Shown one piece after another: positions 29,580 to 36,477 of a stretch of DNA of 36,477 nucleotides. The DNA lies in the IMG/VR virus record IMGVR_UViG_3300027782_000184, positions 1 to 36,477 of that record; one strand, written 5' to 3'. Under the pieces are notes generated by a model. The model saw only the letters and a list, made by a program, of their open reading frames with translations, was not told the origin of the DNA and did no database searches. The first letter of the stretch is position 1; the number at the start of each line of letters is the position of its first letter. This DNA is from a virus. The translations under genes were made by a program, and so were the position numbers.

Positions 29580-29613
29580 AATCAAAGGGCGGGGCCGACA
29601 CAATGCCGGCCCC
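29580..29613 (-). terminator. Weak terminator or attenuator after the capsid gene
   Basis: On the minus strand GGGGCCG (29613-29607) pairs with CGGCCCC (29597-29591), followed by GCCCTTTGATTTT. The T tract is poor, so partial termination is more likely. It lies directly after the major capsid gene. Confidence 0.5.
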
Positions 29614-29630
29614 GGTCAGCTTAGCTAGGC

Positions 29631-30902
29631 TCAGGTCGGGGACCACTTGACCGCCGAGATCTGGGCAATCGCCAGATCGTGACGCATCTGGAAATCATGC
29701 TCGACGATGGCGCGGATGATCGTCTGATCATTGGCGAAGGCCGACACGTTGTTGGTGCCGCCGTCGCTGTAGCTGCCTTCCAGCGACACGCTGAGCTGCA
29801 GCTGCATGCTGTCGAGGATCATGGCCTGGGCGGTATCGACCAGGTAAACCTCGCTGGCGTCAGTGCCGGCACCGAGGTTGATCGGCAGCTGCGTCGTGGT
29901 CTTGTACGGATAACCGCGCAGGGTGCCGCGCAGCATTTCGTCGCGGAACACGAAGAAGCCATTCGTGTTCTGCACCGTCAGCAGGTATTCCTCGGTCCGA
30001 GGCGCCATGAACCAGGTCGGGCTGACCATGGGGACATTGGCATTCTTCAGCTTCAGAATTGTTGCGCCCAGCTCGGCGGTAACCGTCGCCAGAGTGTACG
30101 TCGCATTTGAGCTGACCACGTTGGCCGCCGGCACAAACGAGGCAAAGCCGCGAGGCGTGCCGAGGGTGCCGTCGCCGCGCAGGAATGCCTTGTCCTCAGT
30201 GCGAGCCAGCGACAGGACGATGTCATCGCGAACGATGGCGTCGATTGCCGGGTTGGAGTAACGGACCATGTCGTTAGACACCGGCACCAGGACCGTGAGC
30301 TTCTTAAAGCTTGCCTGTACCTGGCCGAATGTCGGCTGGCTGACCGTGGCCGCCACGTTCTCGCCCTGGTAGGCACCGACGGCGCCGGCAGCGAGCTTCG
30401 GGATGGTCATGGTGCCGCGCGGCATCGGCACGACGCGAGCGCCAGACGACCGCACCACCGTATTCGGGCGCAGCAGCTCGATCACCTCGGCCATGTAGTC
30501 CGGCGGAACGATAAAGCCGCCAGACTGGCCGTTGTTGGTCGCCAGCGCCTTGGTGACGGGGTGAGCGTCGCCATAGGTTTCAGCCGCCCAGCTGCGGGCG
30601 ATAAAGGCATTGCCGCCTGAGGCGATAGCCGCCTTGGTCAGACCGGCCAGCACGGCACCCTTTTCGAGGGGCTGTGCAACCGTGGCAGCAACCTGGCCGC
30701 CGACCGGCTGGGCCTTGGTGGCGCTCAGGGCCTGCATGCGCTCGGCACGGGCAATCTGGGCGTCAAGGGCATCGACCTCGCCGGCGGCGTCGTCGAATGC
30801 CTTAGTCTCGTCAGCTGAGAGAACGGAAGCGCCGTTAACCAGCGCTTCCATCTTCTCAACCAGAATTCCGCGCTCAGCGCGGAGGTCAGACACCTTTTTC
30901 AT
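29631..30902 (-). CDS. Major capsid protein (HK97 fold)
   Basis: A 423-residue capsid protein. Residues 1-60 form the charged coiled-coil delta (scaffold) domain (VSDLRAERGILVEKMEAL...ALDAQIARAERM). Mature sequence would begin after about residue 90. GGFIVPPDYMAEVIELLRP, then VVRSSGARVVPMPRGT, are the HK97-fold landmarks. ATG 30902 with GGAG upstream is chosen; the frame runs back to 30959. Confidence 0.9.
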   Translation of the reverse strand: MKKVSDLRAERGILVEKMEALVNGASVLSADETKAFDDAAGEVDALDAQIARAERMQALSATKAQPVGGQVAATVAQPLEKGAVLAGLTKAAIASGGNAFIARSWAAETYGDAHPVTKALATNNGQSGGFIVPPDYMAEVIELLRPNTVVRSSGARVVPMPRGTMTIPKLAAGAVGAYQGENVAATVSQPTFGQVQASFKKLTVLVPVSNDMVRYSNPAIDAIVRDDIVLSLARTEDKAFLRGDGTLGTPRGFASFVPAANVVSSNATYTLATVTAELGATILKLKNANVPMVSPTWFMAPRTEEYLLTVQNTNGFFVFRDEMLRGTLRGYPYKTTTQLPINLGAGTDASEVYLVDTAQAMILDSMQLQLSVSLEGSYSDGGTNNVSAFANDQTIIRAIVEHDFQMRHDLAIAQISAVKWSPT

Positions 30903-30978
30903 CGGTGGGGCTCCATCATGGGCTGCGGCGTTATCCAACGCTGCGCTCGGCTTGCCCAAGGCCGTGTAGGGCAGACGC

Positions 30979-31935
30979 TCAACCTTTCAGCTGGGCGCAT
31001 ATCAACCGACGCTTGCGGATGTCCAAAGACATCGTCTCAGCGCCGGAACTCTCGGACCCTGCGTCAAGCAGGGCCGAACAGGTCATGTAAGCTTTGCGGG
31101 CTGCCTTGGCGGCCTGCTTGGCGTGCGCGATGGCCTCGGCGACCTTGGCGGCAGAGGCTGCACTGATGCGTGCTCCTGCCCTGGTCACCGGGGCGAATTC
31201 GTCGTCGCCCATGTCGTCGTATTCCATGGGGTCGTCGGTTTCAGCAGCCTCGCCGCCCAGCAGCTCAGCTACTTCCTCGACCGTCATGTCAATTAGGATC
31301 TGGCCCAGAGTATTCATCACTGCGGCCAGCTGGTCGGGGATCGGCGAGCCGTCGCCCTCCATTGCCGCCTCATATTCGACGCACTCCTCAAGGGCCGCGA
31401 TCTGCTGCAGCAGGTCAGCAAACCATCCAACCTCGCGCAGGCCCTTTATCACCCGTGCCACGCCATCGGCAGGCATCCGGCGAGCAACGACCGTGGCGCC
31501 GCGATTGGCCGGGACCGACACGAACGAGAATTCCATCAGCTCAGACTTGAGGAACCGCTGGCCCTTGTAAGGCTGGCCCTTGTCCATCGGCTCGCTGTCC
31601 ATCGGCATAAAGCCGACCGACGTTGCGTTGACGACGCCAGCCTTAACCAGGCCGTAAACCTCATCGGCCTTTGCGCTCACGCCCTCGGGCGGGAACTGCA
31701 CCAGAGCCTGCAGGCGACCATCGACGACACCGATCTCAATGGCGCGGGCGATGGGCTGTTCGGGGTCATGGTTCCAGAGAACCACCGGGTTCTGACGATA
31801 GGCGGCCAGGTCGATGCCGCTCTGCACCACCATGTCGCCGGCGCGATCCACATCAGCCGTCGAACAGATCACGCGCACCTGGCGGTCGCCGACTGCGAAA
31901 CTCTCAGCGCCATAGGCGCGGCGAACAATGGTCAT
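30979..31935 (-). CDS. Prohead protease (HK97 family S78)
   Basis: A 318-residue protein. The N-terminal protease domain shows H56 (VVLWNHDP), S106 in VVNATSVGF and the ELMEFSFVSVPAN block (132-144), the usual S78 set. The C-terminal half (after about 160) is an acidic, helical tail that may be an internal scaffold. It cleaves the capsid delta domain. ATG 31935 with GAGG before it overlaps the portal stop. Confidence 0.88.
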   Translation of the reverse strand: MTIVRRAYGAESFAVGDRQVRVICSTADVDRAGDMVVQSGIDLAAYRQNPVVLWNHDPEQPIARAIEIGVVDGRLQALVQFPPEGVSAKADEVYGLVKAGVVNATSVGFMPMDSEPMDKGQPYKGQRFLKSELMEFSFVSVPANRGATVVARRMPADGVARVIKGLREVGWFADLLQQIAALEECVEYEAAMEGDGSPIPDQLAAVMNTLGQILIDMTVEEVAELLGGEAAETDDPMEYDDMGDDEFAPVTRAGARISAASAAKVAEAIAHAKQAAKAARKAYMTCSALLDAGSESSGAETMSLDIRKRRLICAQLKG

Positions 31936-31943
31936 GGCGGGCC

Positions 31944-33206
31944 TCACAGGGTTACCGGCTGGGCCGGGTCGGCTTTGCCGCCATCGGCAGGCGAACCGCT
32001 CATATCGGAGCCTACCGGCGCCATGTTGAGAGGCTGCATCAGGGTGTCGCCACCATCGACGGGGTCCAGCCCTTCGGCGGCGCGGATCTCATTGGTGGAC
32101 AGGAACCCAGACAGTTTGCCGACGCGGTACGCCTCATATCGGCTGGTGATGTCAGCGCGCAGCAGGCGCGACAGGTCGAACTCAATGAACAGGTTTTGCG
32201 TGTCCAGATCAAAGGTTCGCTCAAACTTGCTTTCCCAGCGCTCCAGATAGGACATCAACACGTTGTTGACGTAATCCTGGTCCTGGCTGTTGATGCTGGA
32301 GTAGCTGCCCTTGACCTGCACACCGATCTTGTTCAGCGGCATGCGGAACAGGCGCGCAATTTCTTCGACCTGGAACTGCCGCGACGCCAGAAACTCCATA
32401 TCCACCGATGTCAGGCTCAGGGCCTGCCAGTCGACGCCGTCCTCTAGCACCGCCGTCCTGCCGGCATTCTCGATGCCAGCATGGGCCGCTTCCCAGGATG
32501 CTTTGAGCCGCTTGGCCGCTTCCTCGGTGAGCTTGTTCTTGATCTTCAGAACGCCCGAGGGCCGGGCGCCGTTGCCGGCGAGGCGGGCCGCATGGCCTTC
32601 CTGCGCCAGCGCCAGGCCAATGGCCTCACGGGCCAGAGCGATCCGCGACACGCCTACCAGGCTGTTACTCGACAGCCAGCGCAGATGAAACACGTCTGCC
32701 GCCGGCACCGCCAGGGGAACATCACCAAGCACAAACATTTCGTGCAAGCCCGACCGGCTGATCTGATAAAACAGCTCGCCATCGGGCGCTTCCAGCATGG
32801 TCACGCGATCGGGGTTGACCGGCACCAGCTGCACCGGCTCGCCGCGCTTGCCCCGCAGGATCACCGCATAGGCATTGCCACGCAGCAGCAGCGCCGCCGT
32901 CATCTGTTCGCAGAACTCAAACCATGTCTGCCAGCCATTGGGGCGCCGCAGCAGGCGGGCCACCGGATGATCGGTCACCAGCTCGCGGCCTGTCGCCGTG
33001 CGCCGATAGAGGCAAGGCGCCAGCTTGGCGACATCCTCCGAAATAATCGAAACGCAGGTCATCACGCTGGTGACCTGCATTGACGTCGCCTGGCTGACCA
33101 GCATGCCGGTAGCCGAGGCATTGGCCCCGAGAGGCGCAATCCAGCTGGACACGCTTGCGCCGACGCTCTTGGTGCGCCCGGGCAGAATGCGTGACCAGAT
33201 CGACAT
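31944..33206 (-). CDS. Portal protein (HK97 family)
   Basis: A 420-residue portal. VMTCVSIISEDVAKLAPCLYR near 48-68, EQMTAALLLRGNAYAVILRG near 95-114 and the FLASRQFQVEEIARLFRMP segment are characteristic of HK97-type portals. It forms the dodecameric DNA gate. Twelve bases separate it from the terminase. Confidence 0.9.
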   Translation of the reverse strand: MSIWSRILPGRTKSVGASVSSWIAPLGANASATGMLVSQATSMQVTSVMTCVSIISEDVAKLAPCLYRRTATGRELVTDHPVARLLRRPNGWQTWFEFCEQMTAALLLRGNAYAVILRGKRGEPVQLVPVNPDRVTMLEAPDGELFYQISRSGLHEMFVLGDVPLAVPAADVFHLRWLSSNSLVGVSRIALAREAIGLALAQEGHAARLAGNGARPSGVLKIKNKLTEEAAKRLKASWEAAHAGIENAGRTAVLEDGVDWQALSLTSVDMEFLASRQFQVEEIARLFRMPLNKIGVQVKGSYSSINSQDQDYVNNVLMSYLERWESKFERTFDLDTQNLFIEFDLSRLLRADITSRYEAYRVGKLSGFLSTNEIRAAEGLDPVDGGDTLMQPLNMAPVGSDMSGSPADGGKADPAQPVTL

Positions 33207-33217
33207 GCGTATTCCTC

Positions 33218-35020
33218 TCAGAGAACCAGGACACCGCGCGTCTCATAGACGCTGGTTTCCTCGGGCCGCCCTTGGCTGGCGCCGACCGCCATGCACAGTG
33301 CCACCATGCCGTCGATGCGGCCTGTGGCCTTGCGCTTGTCCCATTTCCTGTTGCCGCTCGGATCCGACGACAGCACGGCAGACGCTGAATTCCAGCGCAG
33401 GACCGGATTGCGCTGAATACTGATCGAACCGTTCACAACTACTTCTTCAAGGCTGCCGACAGATCGCGGCATCCACAGGGCGGTCGTCGACTGATAGCCG
33501 GCGAACCCTTGGCCGTGCCTGATCATCCGCAGGCCGATGCCCTGGCCCTTGTCGTCATCAATCCAGGCGTCGAACCCGATGTCGTCGCAGGCTTTCTGAA
33601 ACTCATCAATCTGCGCCTGGTCAAACGCCATGGCCTCGACCTTGTGCCGCGCGACCAGTCCCTCGACAAACTGCGCCACATGCGCCTTGTCGATGATCCT
33701 GCCGTCAGCGGCAAACAGATGGCCCTCTTGCACCCATGCCCTGTAAGGCACGTTGTCGGTGCGTGCATGCTCGTCCAGCGTTTCGCCCGGCGTCCAGAAC
33801 CATGTCGCTGCCGACAGCCGCCCGTCAGGGTGCCGCCAGACCGCCGCCAGAGCCGTCAGATCGCGTTTGCTCGACAGATCCAGACCCAGCCAGCACGGCA
33901 GGCCGACCATCTCGTCAACATCAAAATCAGCCTCTGAGGCGTCCCACAGATCGCGGTCGATCCAGGGCGCCGAGGCGTCTGTCCACTGGCAAAAATTCAG
34001 CCGCCTGACGATGGCCTCTTTTGCCGGCATGCCGCGCGCCTGGGTCACCTGCTCGCGCAGGTACTTGTCGGTGAATGTCACGCCCAGCGAAGGATTAGCC
34101 TTGCTCCAACAGCTCTCGTCTTTGAACGGGTCGTCACCCTCGTCGAGGGCGCAGACGTAGCCGAAAAACGCGTCGTCGATGATATCGCCGCGCGCCACTT
34201 TCCCGGCATATTCGTGGTACTGGTAACAGACGCCGGTGCGGTCAGCGCCGGAATTCGTGATCATAAAAATCAGCGCCTGGCGCCGACCCTTGGTGCCTGC
34301 CCGCAGCATCTCGACCATCTGGTTATCACGATGCTCGTGAACCTCGTCCAGCAGGGCGCAGTGTGGTCGCGGGCCGGATTGCCCGTCATCGCTTGATATG
34401 GGCCGAAAGAACGACCCGGTCGAAAGGAATGCGATGTTCCACTCACGACCAGGGCCGCCAGAAAACGTGACGCGTTCCTTCAGCGGTGGCGACTGCCTCA
34501 CCATCGACACCGCGTCGCGGAACAGGACCATCGCCTGATCCTTCTTCGACGCGGCAGCGTAAATCTCGGCTCGCGGCTCCTGGTCGCCGGTCATCATGTA
34601 AAGGCCGATACCAGCGGACAGCGGCGACTTGCCGGCGCCCTTGCCTGCCTCGACATAGCCAATCCGAAAGCGCCGGTAACCGTCGGCTGACTTCCAACCA
34701 AACAGCGACCCGACGATAAACGCCTGCCACGGCTCCAGCGCAAAGGGCCGGCCTTCATGCTCGCCGCCATTGAGGCGCAGCACGTCCTTAAAATATCCAA
34801 TCGCTCGACCAGCTGCGCCGACGTCGAAGGTCAGGCCCCGGTCGCCGCCTTGCACCAGGTCGCGCAAGTGACGCTCGCAAGCGGCCTTGACGTGCGGGCC
34901 AGCAATGGTTGAGCCATCAACGACCGCCTTGGCATAGGCCGTGGTCAGGTCGTCAGAAGTAGCCGTCGGCGGGGTCGGACTTTTCCGTTGGCGGGTTCGC
35001 TTTGATCCGGCTTCTGGCAC
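33218..35020 (-). CDS. Large terminase subunit
   Basis: A 600-residue packaging motor. N-terminal ATPase: Walker A EAGKGAGKS (124-132), Walker B CALLDEVHEH (221-230), coupling motif IFMITNSG (251-258). C-terminal RNase H-like nuclease: D381 in LGLDLSSKRDLTA, with later acidic residues in DDDKGQGIG. Matches Terminase_1 of HK97-like cos phages. The only reasonable start is a GTG at 35020, which overlaps the small subunit gene by 68 bases; a weak start may set stoichiometry. Confidence 0.9.
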   Translation of the reverse strand: MPEAGSKRTRQRKSPTPPTATSDDLTTAYAKAVVDGSTIAGPHVKAACERHLRDLVQGGDRGLTFDVGAAGRAIGYFKDVLRLNGGEHEGRPFALEPWQAFIVGSLFGWKSADGYRRFRIGYVEAGKGAGKSPLSAGIGLYMMTGDQEPRAEIYAAASKKDQAMVLFRDAVSMVRQSPPLKERVTFSGGPGREWNIAFLSTGSFFRPISSDDGQSGPRPHCALLDEVHEHRDNQMVEMLRAGTKGRRQALIFMITNSGADRTGVCYQYHEYAGKVARGDIIDDAFFGYVCALDEGDDPFKDESCWSKANPSLGVTFTDKYLREQVTQARGMPAKEAIVRRLNFCQWTDASAPWIDRDLWDASEADFDVDEMVGLPCWLGLDLSSKRDLTALAAVWRHPDGRLSAATWFWTPGETLDEHARTDNVPYRAWVQEGHLFAADGRIIDKAHVAQFVEGLVARHKVEAMAFDQAQIDEFQKACDDIGFDAWIDDDKGQGIGLRMIRHGQGFAGYQSTTALWMPRSVGSLEEVVVNGSISIQRNPVLRWNSASAVLSSDPSGNRKWDKRKATGRIDGMVALCMAVGASQGRPEETSVYETRGVLVL

Positions 35021-35432
35021 TAGGCGTCATCCCGAATTCGGCGGCATATCGCACCATGTCGGTGGCCGCCTTGTGGGCCGTCCCGACCAGAGGGTTCTGG
35101 ATCGCATTGCCATTGGTTGTCGTGATCATCAGGCCACCAGTGACCGGATCAAGCTCAGCCATCTTTGCAATCGCTCGGGTCGCCGTTGCCCAGATGCCGT
35201 AAGACTGGCAATAGGCTGCAAGCGCCGCTCGGTCGATGTTTGCCAGCAGGCCGGCCTCGTACAGAGCCACCGACACGCGATCCCATTCTTGCCTGCCATC
35301 TGGCAGCAGATGATCCGGCGCCTGCGGCAGCGAGGGCGCGACCTTGGCCTCGCTGGCATTGACTGGACGCTTCCCCGGATTTCCCGCGATCAGCTTTAGG
35401 TGCGTGGGCTTCGGTTTTCTGCCTACGGGCAT
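34953..35432 (-). CDS. Small terminase subunit (P27 family)
   Basis: A 159-residue protein. RKPKPTHLKLIAGNPGKRP (5-23) is the signature opening of P27-type small terminases. The rest is helical (EWDRVSVALYEAGLL, AALAAYCQSYG), ending in a basic/acidic tail. It recognises the packaging site. AGG lies five bases upstream of the ATG. The start region overlaps the promoter of the divergent SLOG gene. Confidence 0.9.
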   Translation of the reverse strand: MPVGRKPKPTHLKLIAGNPGKRPVNASEAKVAPSLPQAPDHLLPDGRQEWDRVSVALYEAGLLANIDRAALAAYCQSYGIWATATRAIAKMAELDPVTGGLMITTTNGNAIQNPLVGTAHKAATDMVRYAAEFGMTPSARSRIKANPPTEKSDPADGYF

Positions 35433-35465
35433 TGTAACCTACAAGATTGTGGGAAATAATTCCCA
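35432..35465 (+). promoter_or_regulatory. Promoter and operators of the SLOG gene, apparently leaderless
   Basis: TTGTAA (35432-35437) and AATAAT (35455-35460) are exactly 17 bases apart, 4/6 and 5/6 matches to sigma-70 boxes. The predicted start falls on or next to the ATG at 35467, so the mRNA would have no leader; no ribosome site is seen. Two inverted repeats cover the boxes: TTGTA/TACAA (35432-35444) and TGGGAA/TTCCCA (35450-35465). Confidence 0.65.
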
Positions 35466-35466
35466 G

Positions 35467-35817
35467 ATGAAGATCGCCATAATCGGATCGCGGCGCCGAA
35501 CAGACCGCCAAACAATCGACGATTACGTCGCTACGCTTCCCGCTGGCACCGTGGTCGTGTCTGGCGGCGCCCGTGGCCCTGACACCTGGGCGGCTGATGC
35601 CGCCAAGGCTTGCGGCCTGGACGTTGTCGAATTCCTTCCCGATCTGGATGACGTCCGCAATCGCGGCGAAGCAACCAGGCGGTACTACGCCCGCAACCAG
35701 CAGGTCGTTGATGCGGTCGATCAGGTTGTCGCCTTGGTCGCGCCAGACCGACGCGGCGGAACCGAACACACCATCAAGTGCGCCCAGCTGGCCGGTAAGC
35801 CCGTCATCCTGCTTTGA
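35467..35817 (+). CDS. SLOG-domain (DUF2493/YpsA-like) nucleotide-binding protein
   Basis: A 116-residue Rossmann-like protein. MKIAIIGSRR (1-10), VSGGARGPDTWAADAA (31-46) and the closing GGTEHTI (97-103) match the DUF2493/cpYpsA branch of the SLOG superfamily (with DprA and LOG). SLOG domains bind nucleotides or nucleotide-derived signals; some serve in defence (for example ThsA in Thoeris). No enzymatic partner domain is fused. It is the only plus-strand gene in the terminase region, with its own promoter and operators, so it is probably expressed in the lysogen. It ends overlapping the phosphoribosyltransferase gene tail to tail by 14 bases. Confidence 0.75.
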   Translation: MKIAIIGSRRRTDRQTIDDYVATLPAGTVVVSGGARGPDTWAADAAKACGLDVVEFLPDLDDVRNRGEATRRYYARNQQVVDAVDQVVALVAPDRRGGTEHTIKCAQLAGKPVILL

Positions 35818-36337
35818 CCTCGCCGCCCAACCACGCCAGCGCAATCACCGGGGCAGCCTGTTGACGCAGCAGGGTTGCCGCTTCCTCCAGATGCCAGCCT
35901 GATGTTGCAATGTCGTCCAGCAGCAGGATCGGGCCTGTCGGCCTGTTCATCCACTGCAAAGGCGGTAGGTTCTTGAATTCTTTAGGGTGCGACACGCCCT
36001 TTACAGGCCGCGCCTCAAAAGCCCAGACCACCGGGCATTCTAGTTTCACCGCGACCGCGCTGGCGACCATGGCCGCCAGGTTGGCTTCGTATTTCTGACT
36101 GTGACCTGGTGCCACCGGCACAATGGTCATATTGCCCTGCGGCCAAAACATTTTCTCGACCGCGCCGGCAATCTCGGTCGCCATGATCTCAACCAAAGCC
36201 GGATCCAATGCCGCCTTGGCCGCCTTGATCTGGGCAATGGCCTGACGTTTGGCGTCCGACCGCCACGCCCGCAGCGTGTGATACGACACCGCATTCCGCG
36301 ATCTGACCGATGGTCGCCAGACCAGCCCGTCGGTCAT
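35804..36337 (-). CDS. Phosphoribosyltransferase-fold protein
   Basis: A 177-residue protein. ILLLDDIATSGWHLEEA (137-153) is a textbook PRPP-binding motif of type I phosphoribosyltransferases, preceded by VPVAPGHSQKYE (73-84), which resembles the loop of ComF-type members. The N-terminus (WRPSVRSRNAVSYHTLRAW) looks like a separate small helix segment. Substrate unknown: nucleobase salvage or a nucleotide-signal role are both possible. The ATG has no ribosome site but overlaps a TGA of the frame coming from the window edge (ATGA), so translation is probably coupled to that gene. Confidence 0.75.
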   Translation of the reverse strand: MTDGLVWRPSVRSRNAVSYHTLRAWRSDAKRQAIAQIKAAKAALDPALVEIMATEIAGAVEKMFWPQGNMTIVPVAPGHSQKYEANLAAMVASAVAVKLECPVVWAFEARPVKGVSHPKEFKNLPPLQWMNRPTGPILLLDDIATSGWHLEEAATLLRQQAAPVIALAWLGGEVKAG

Positions 36338-36477
36338 TTCGGATTTGGCGACAGCGACGCGGGGGCGCCGCAGGCTTCACTTTCTGCTCTGTCTGCCAGC
36401 CCATCAGGGCGGCCAGGTCGGACATCGCCAGCAAAATGAAATCCTGACTTCTCAAATTGCGGCGCTGAACACGAAGG
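36334..36477 (-). CDS. Gene fragment cut by the window edge, frame uncertain
   Basis: A frame without stop enters from the right edge and ends PASLSPNPK at TGA 36334, forming ATGA with the phosphoribosyltransferase start. The first part of this frame has poor GC at third positions. The neighbouring frame (RSQDFILLAMSDLAALMGWQ...QKVKPAAPP, open to the edge and on to 36189) looks more coding until a run of five C residues (36365-36361 on the minus strand). The simplest reading that joins both is a one-base shift at that run, real or from sequencing. Confidence 0.4.
   Translation of the reverse strand, partial: PSCSAPQFEKSGFHFAGDVRPGRPDGLADRAESEACGAPASLSPNPK

Noticed and set aside
35155-35844. 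Minus-strand frame of 229 codons across the SLOG gene
   Set aside because: Out of frame with the small terminase and opposite to a SLOG gene with clear motifs and promoter.

Overview
This window looks like an essentially complete temperate siphovirus (phage or excised/assembled prophage) of a high-GC Alphaproteobacterium. The evidence is a full HK97-type head set (P27-like small terminase, large terminase, portal, S78 protease, capsid), a long non-contractile tail module with a tape measure of about 1,284 residues, a SleB-type endolysin with holins, a CI-like S24 repressor and a tyrosine integrase. Several small proteins (DUF6456-like, DUF6378-like, the RNPYAR zinc protein) are of kinds I associate with phages of Rhodobacterales/Rhizobiales; the exact host is not resolvable by eye. 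No rRNA, tRNA, IS element or CRISPR array was seen.

Layout. (a) About 0.1-8.0 kb, minus strand: replication and early genes read leftward from a promoter at about 8.08 kb. In transcription order these are small overlapping genes, a RuvC-like resolvase, a PD-(D/E)XK nuclease, a GDAEF-tailed phage protein, a low-GC ParB-like DGQHR protein, a primase-helicase, an iteron-like repeat cluster, a protein ending in an SSB-like DDIPF tip, a DUF6456-like protein and an HNH nuclease. (b) 8.05-8.9 kb: the immunity region, with the repressor flanked by two related operators. (c) 8.9-12.24 kb, plus strand: a ten-gene chain in which every gene overlaps the next, with two tiny membrane proteins, dCMP deaminase, C5-methylase-like protein, excisionase-like protein and integrase. 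(d) 12.24-13.0 kb: candidate attP, a small zinc protein, a highly structured RNA feeding into an intrinsic terminator, and a perfect 20-bp direct repeat. (e) 13.0-35.4 kb, minus strand: late genes, read from terminase through head, tail, fibres and lysis. (f) 35.4-36.5 kb: a plus-strand SLOG-domain gene with its own apparent leaderless promoter, facing a phosphoribosyltransferase gene, then a gene cut by the window edge.

If the two window ends are joined, the minus strand reads HNH nuclease, (edge gene), phosphoribosyltransferase, small terminase, large terminase, portal. This is the usual order around the packaging site, so the window is probably a whole genome opened close to cos, or a circular assembly cut there.

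How it works together: the repressor would silence both the leftward replication operon and the rightward integration operon. The late block carries hairpins after the capsid, the following head gene and the tail-tube gene that could set stoichiometry, plus a classic minus-one frameshift in the tail chaperone. Likely cargo (moron) genes are the AT-rich secreted protein at 13.46 kb and the SLOG gene at 35.47 kb. The most unusual signals are the iteron cluster, the DDIPF-tailed protein, the branched RNA that shares bases with a terminator, the hairpin that buries a ribosome-binding site, and the SLOG/phosphoribosyltransferase pair.
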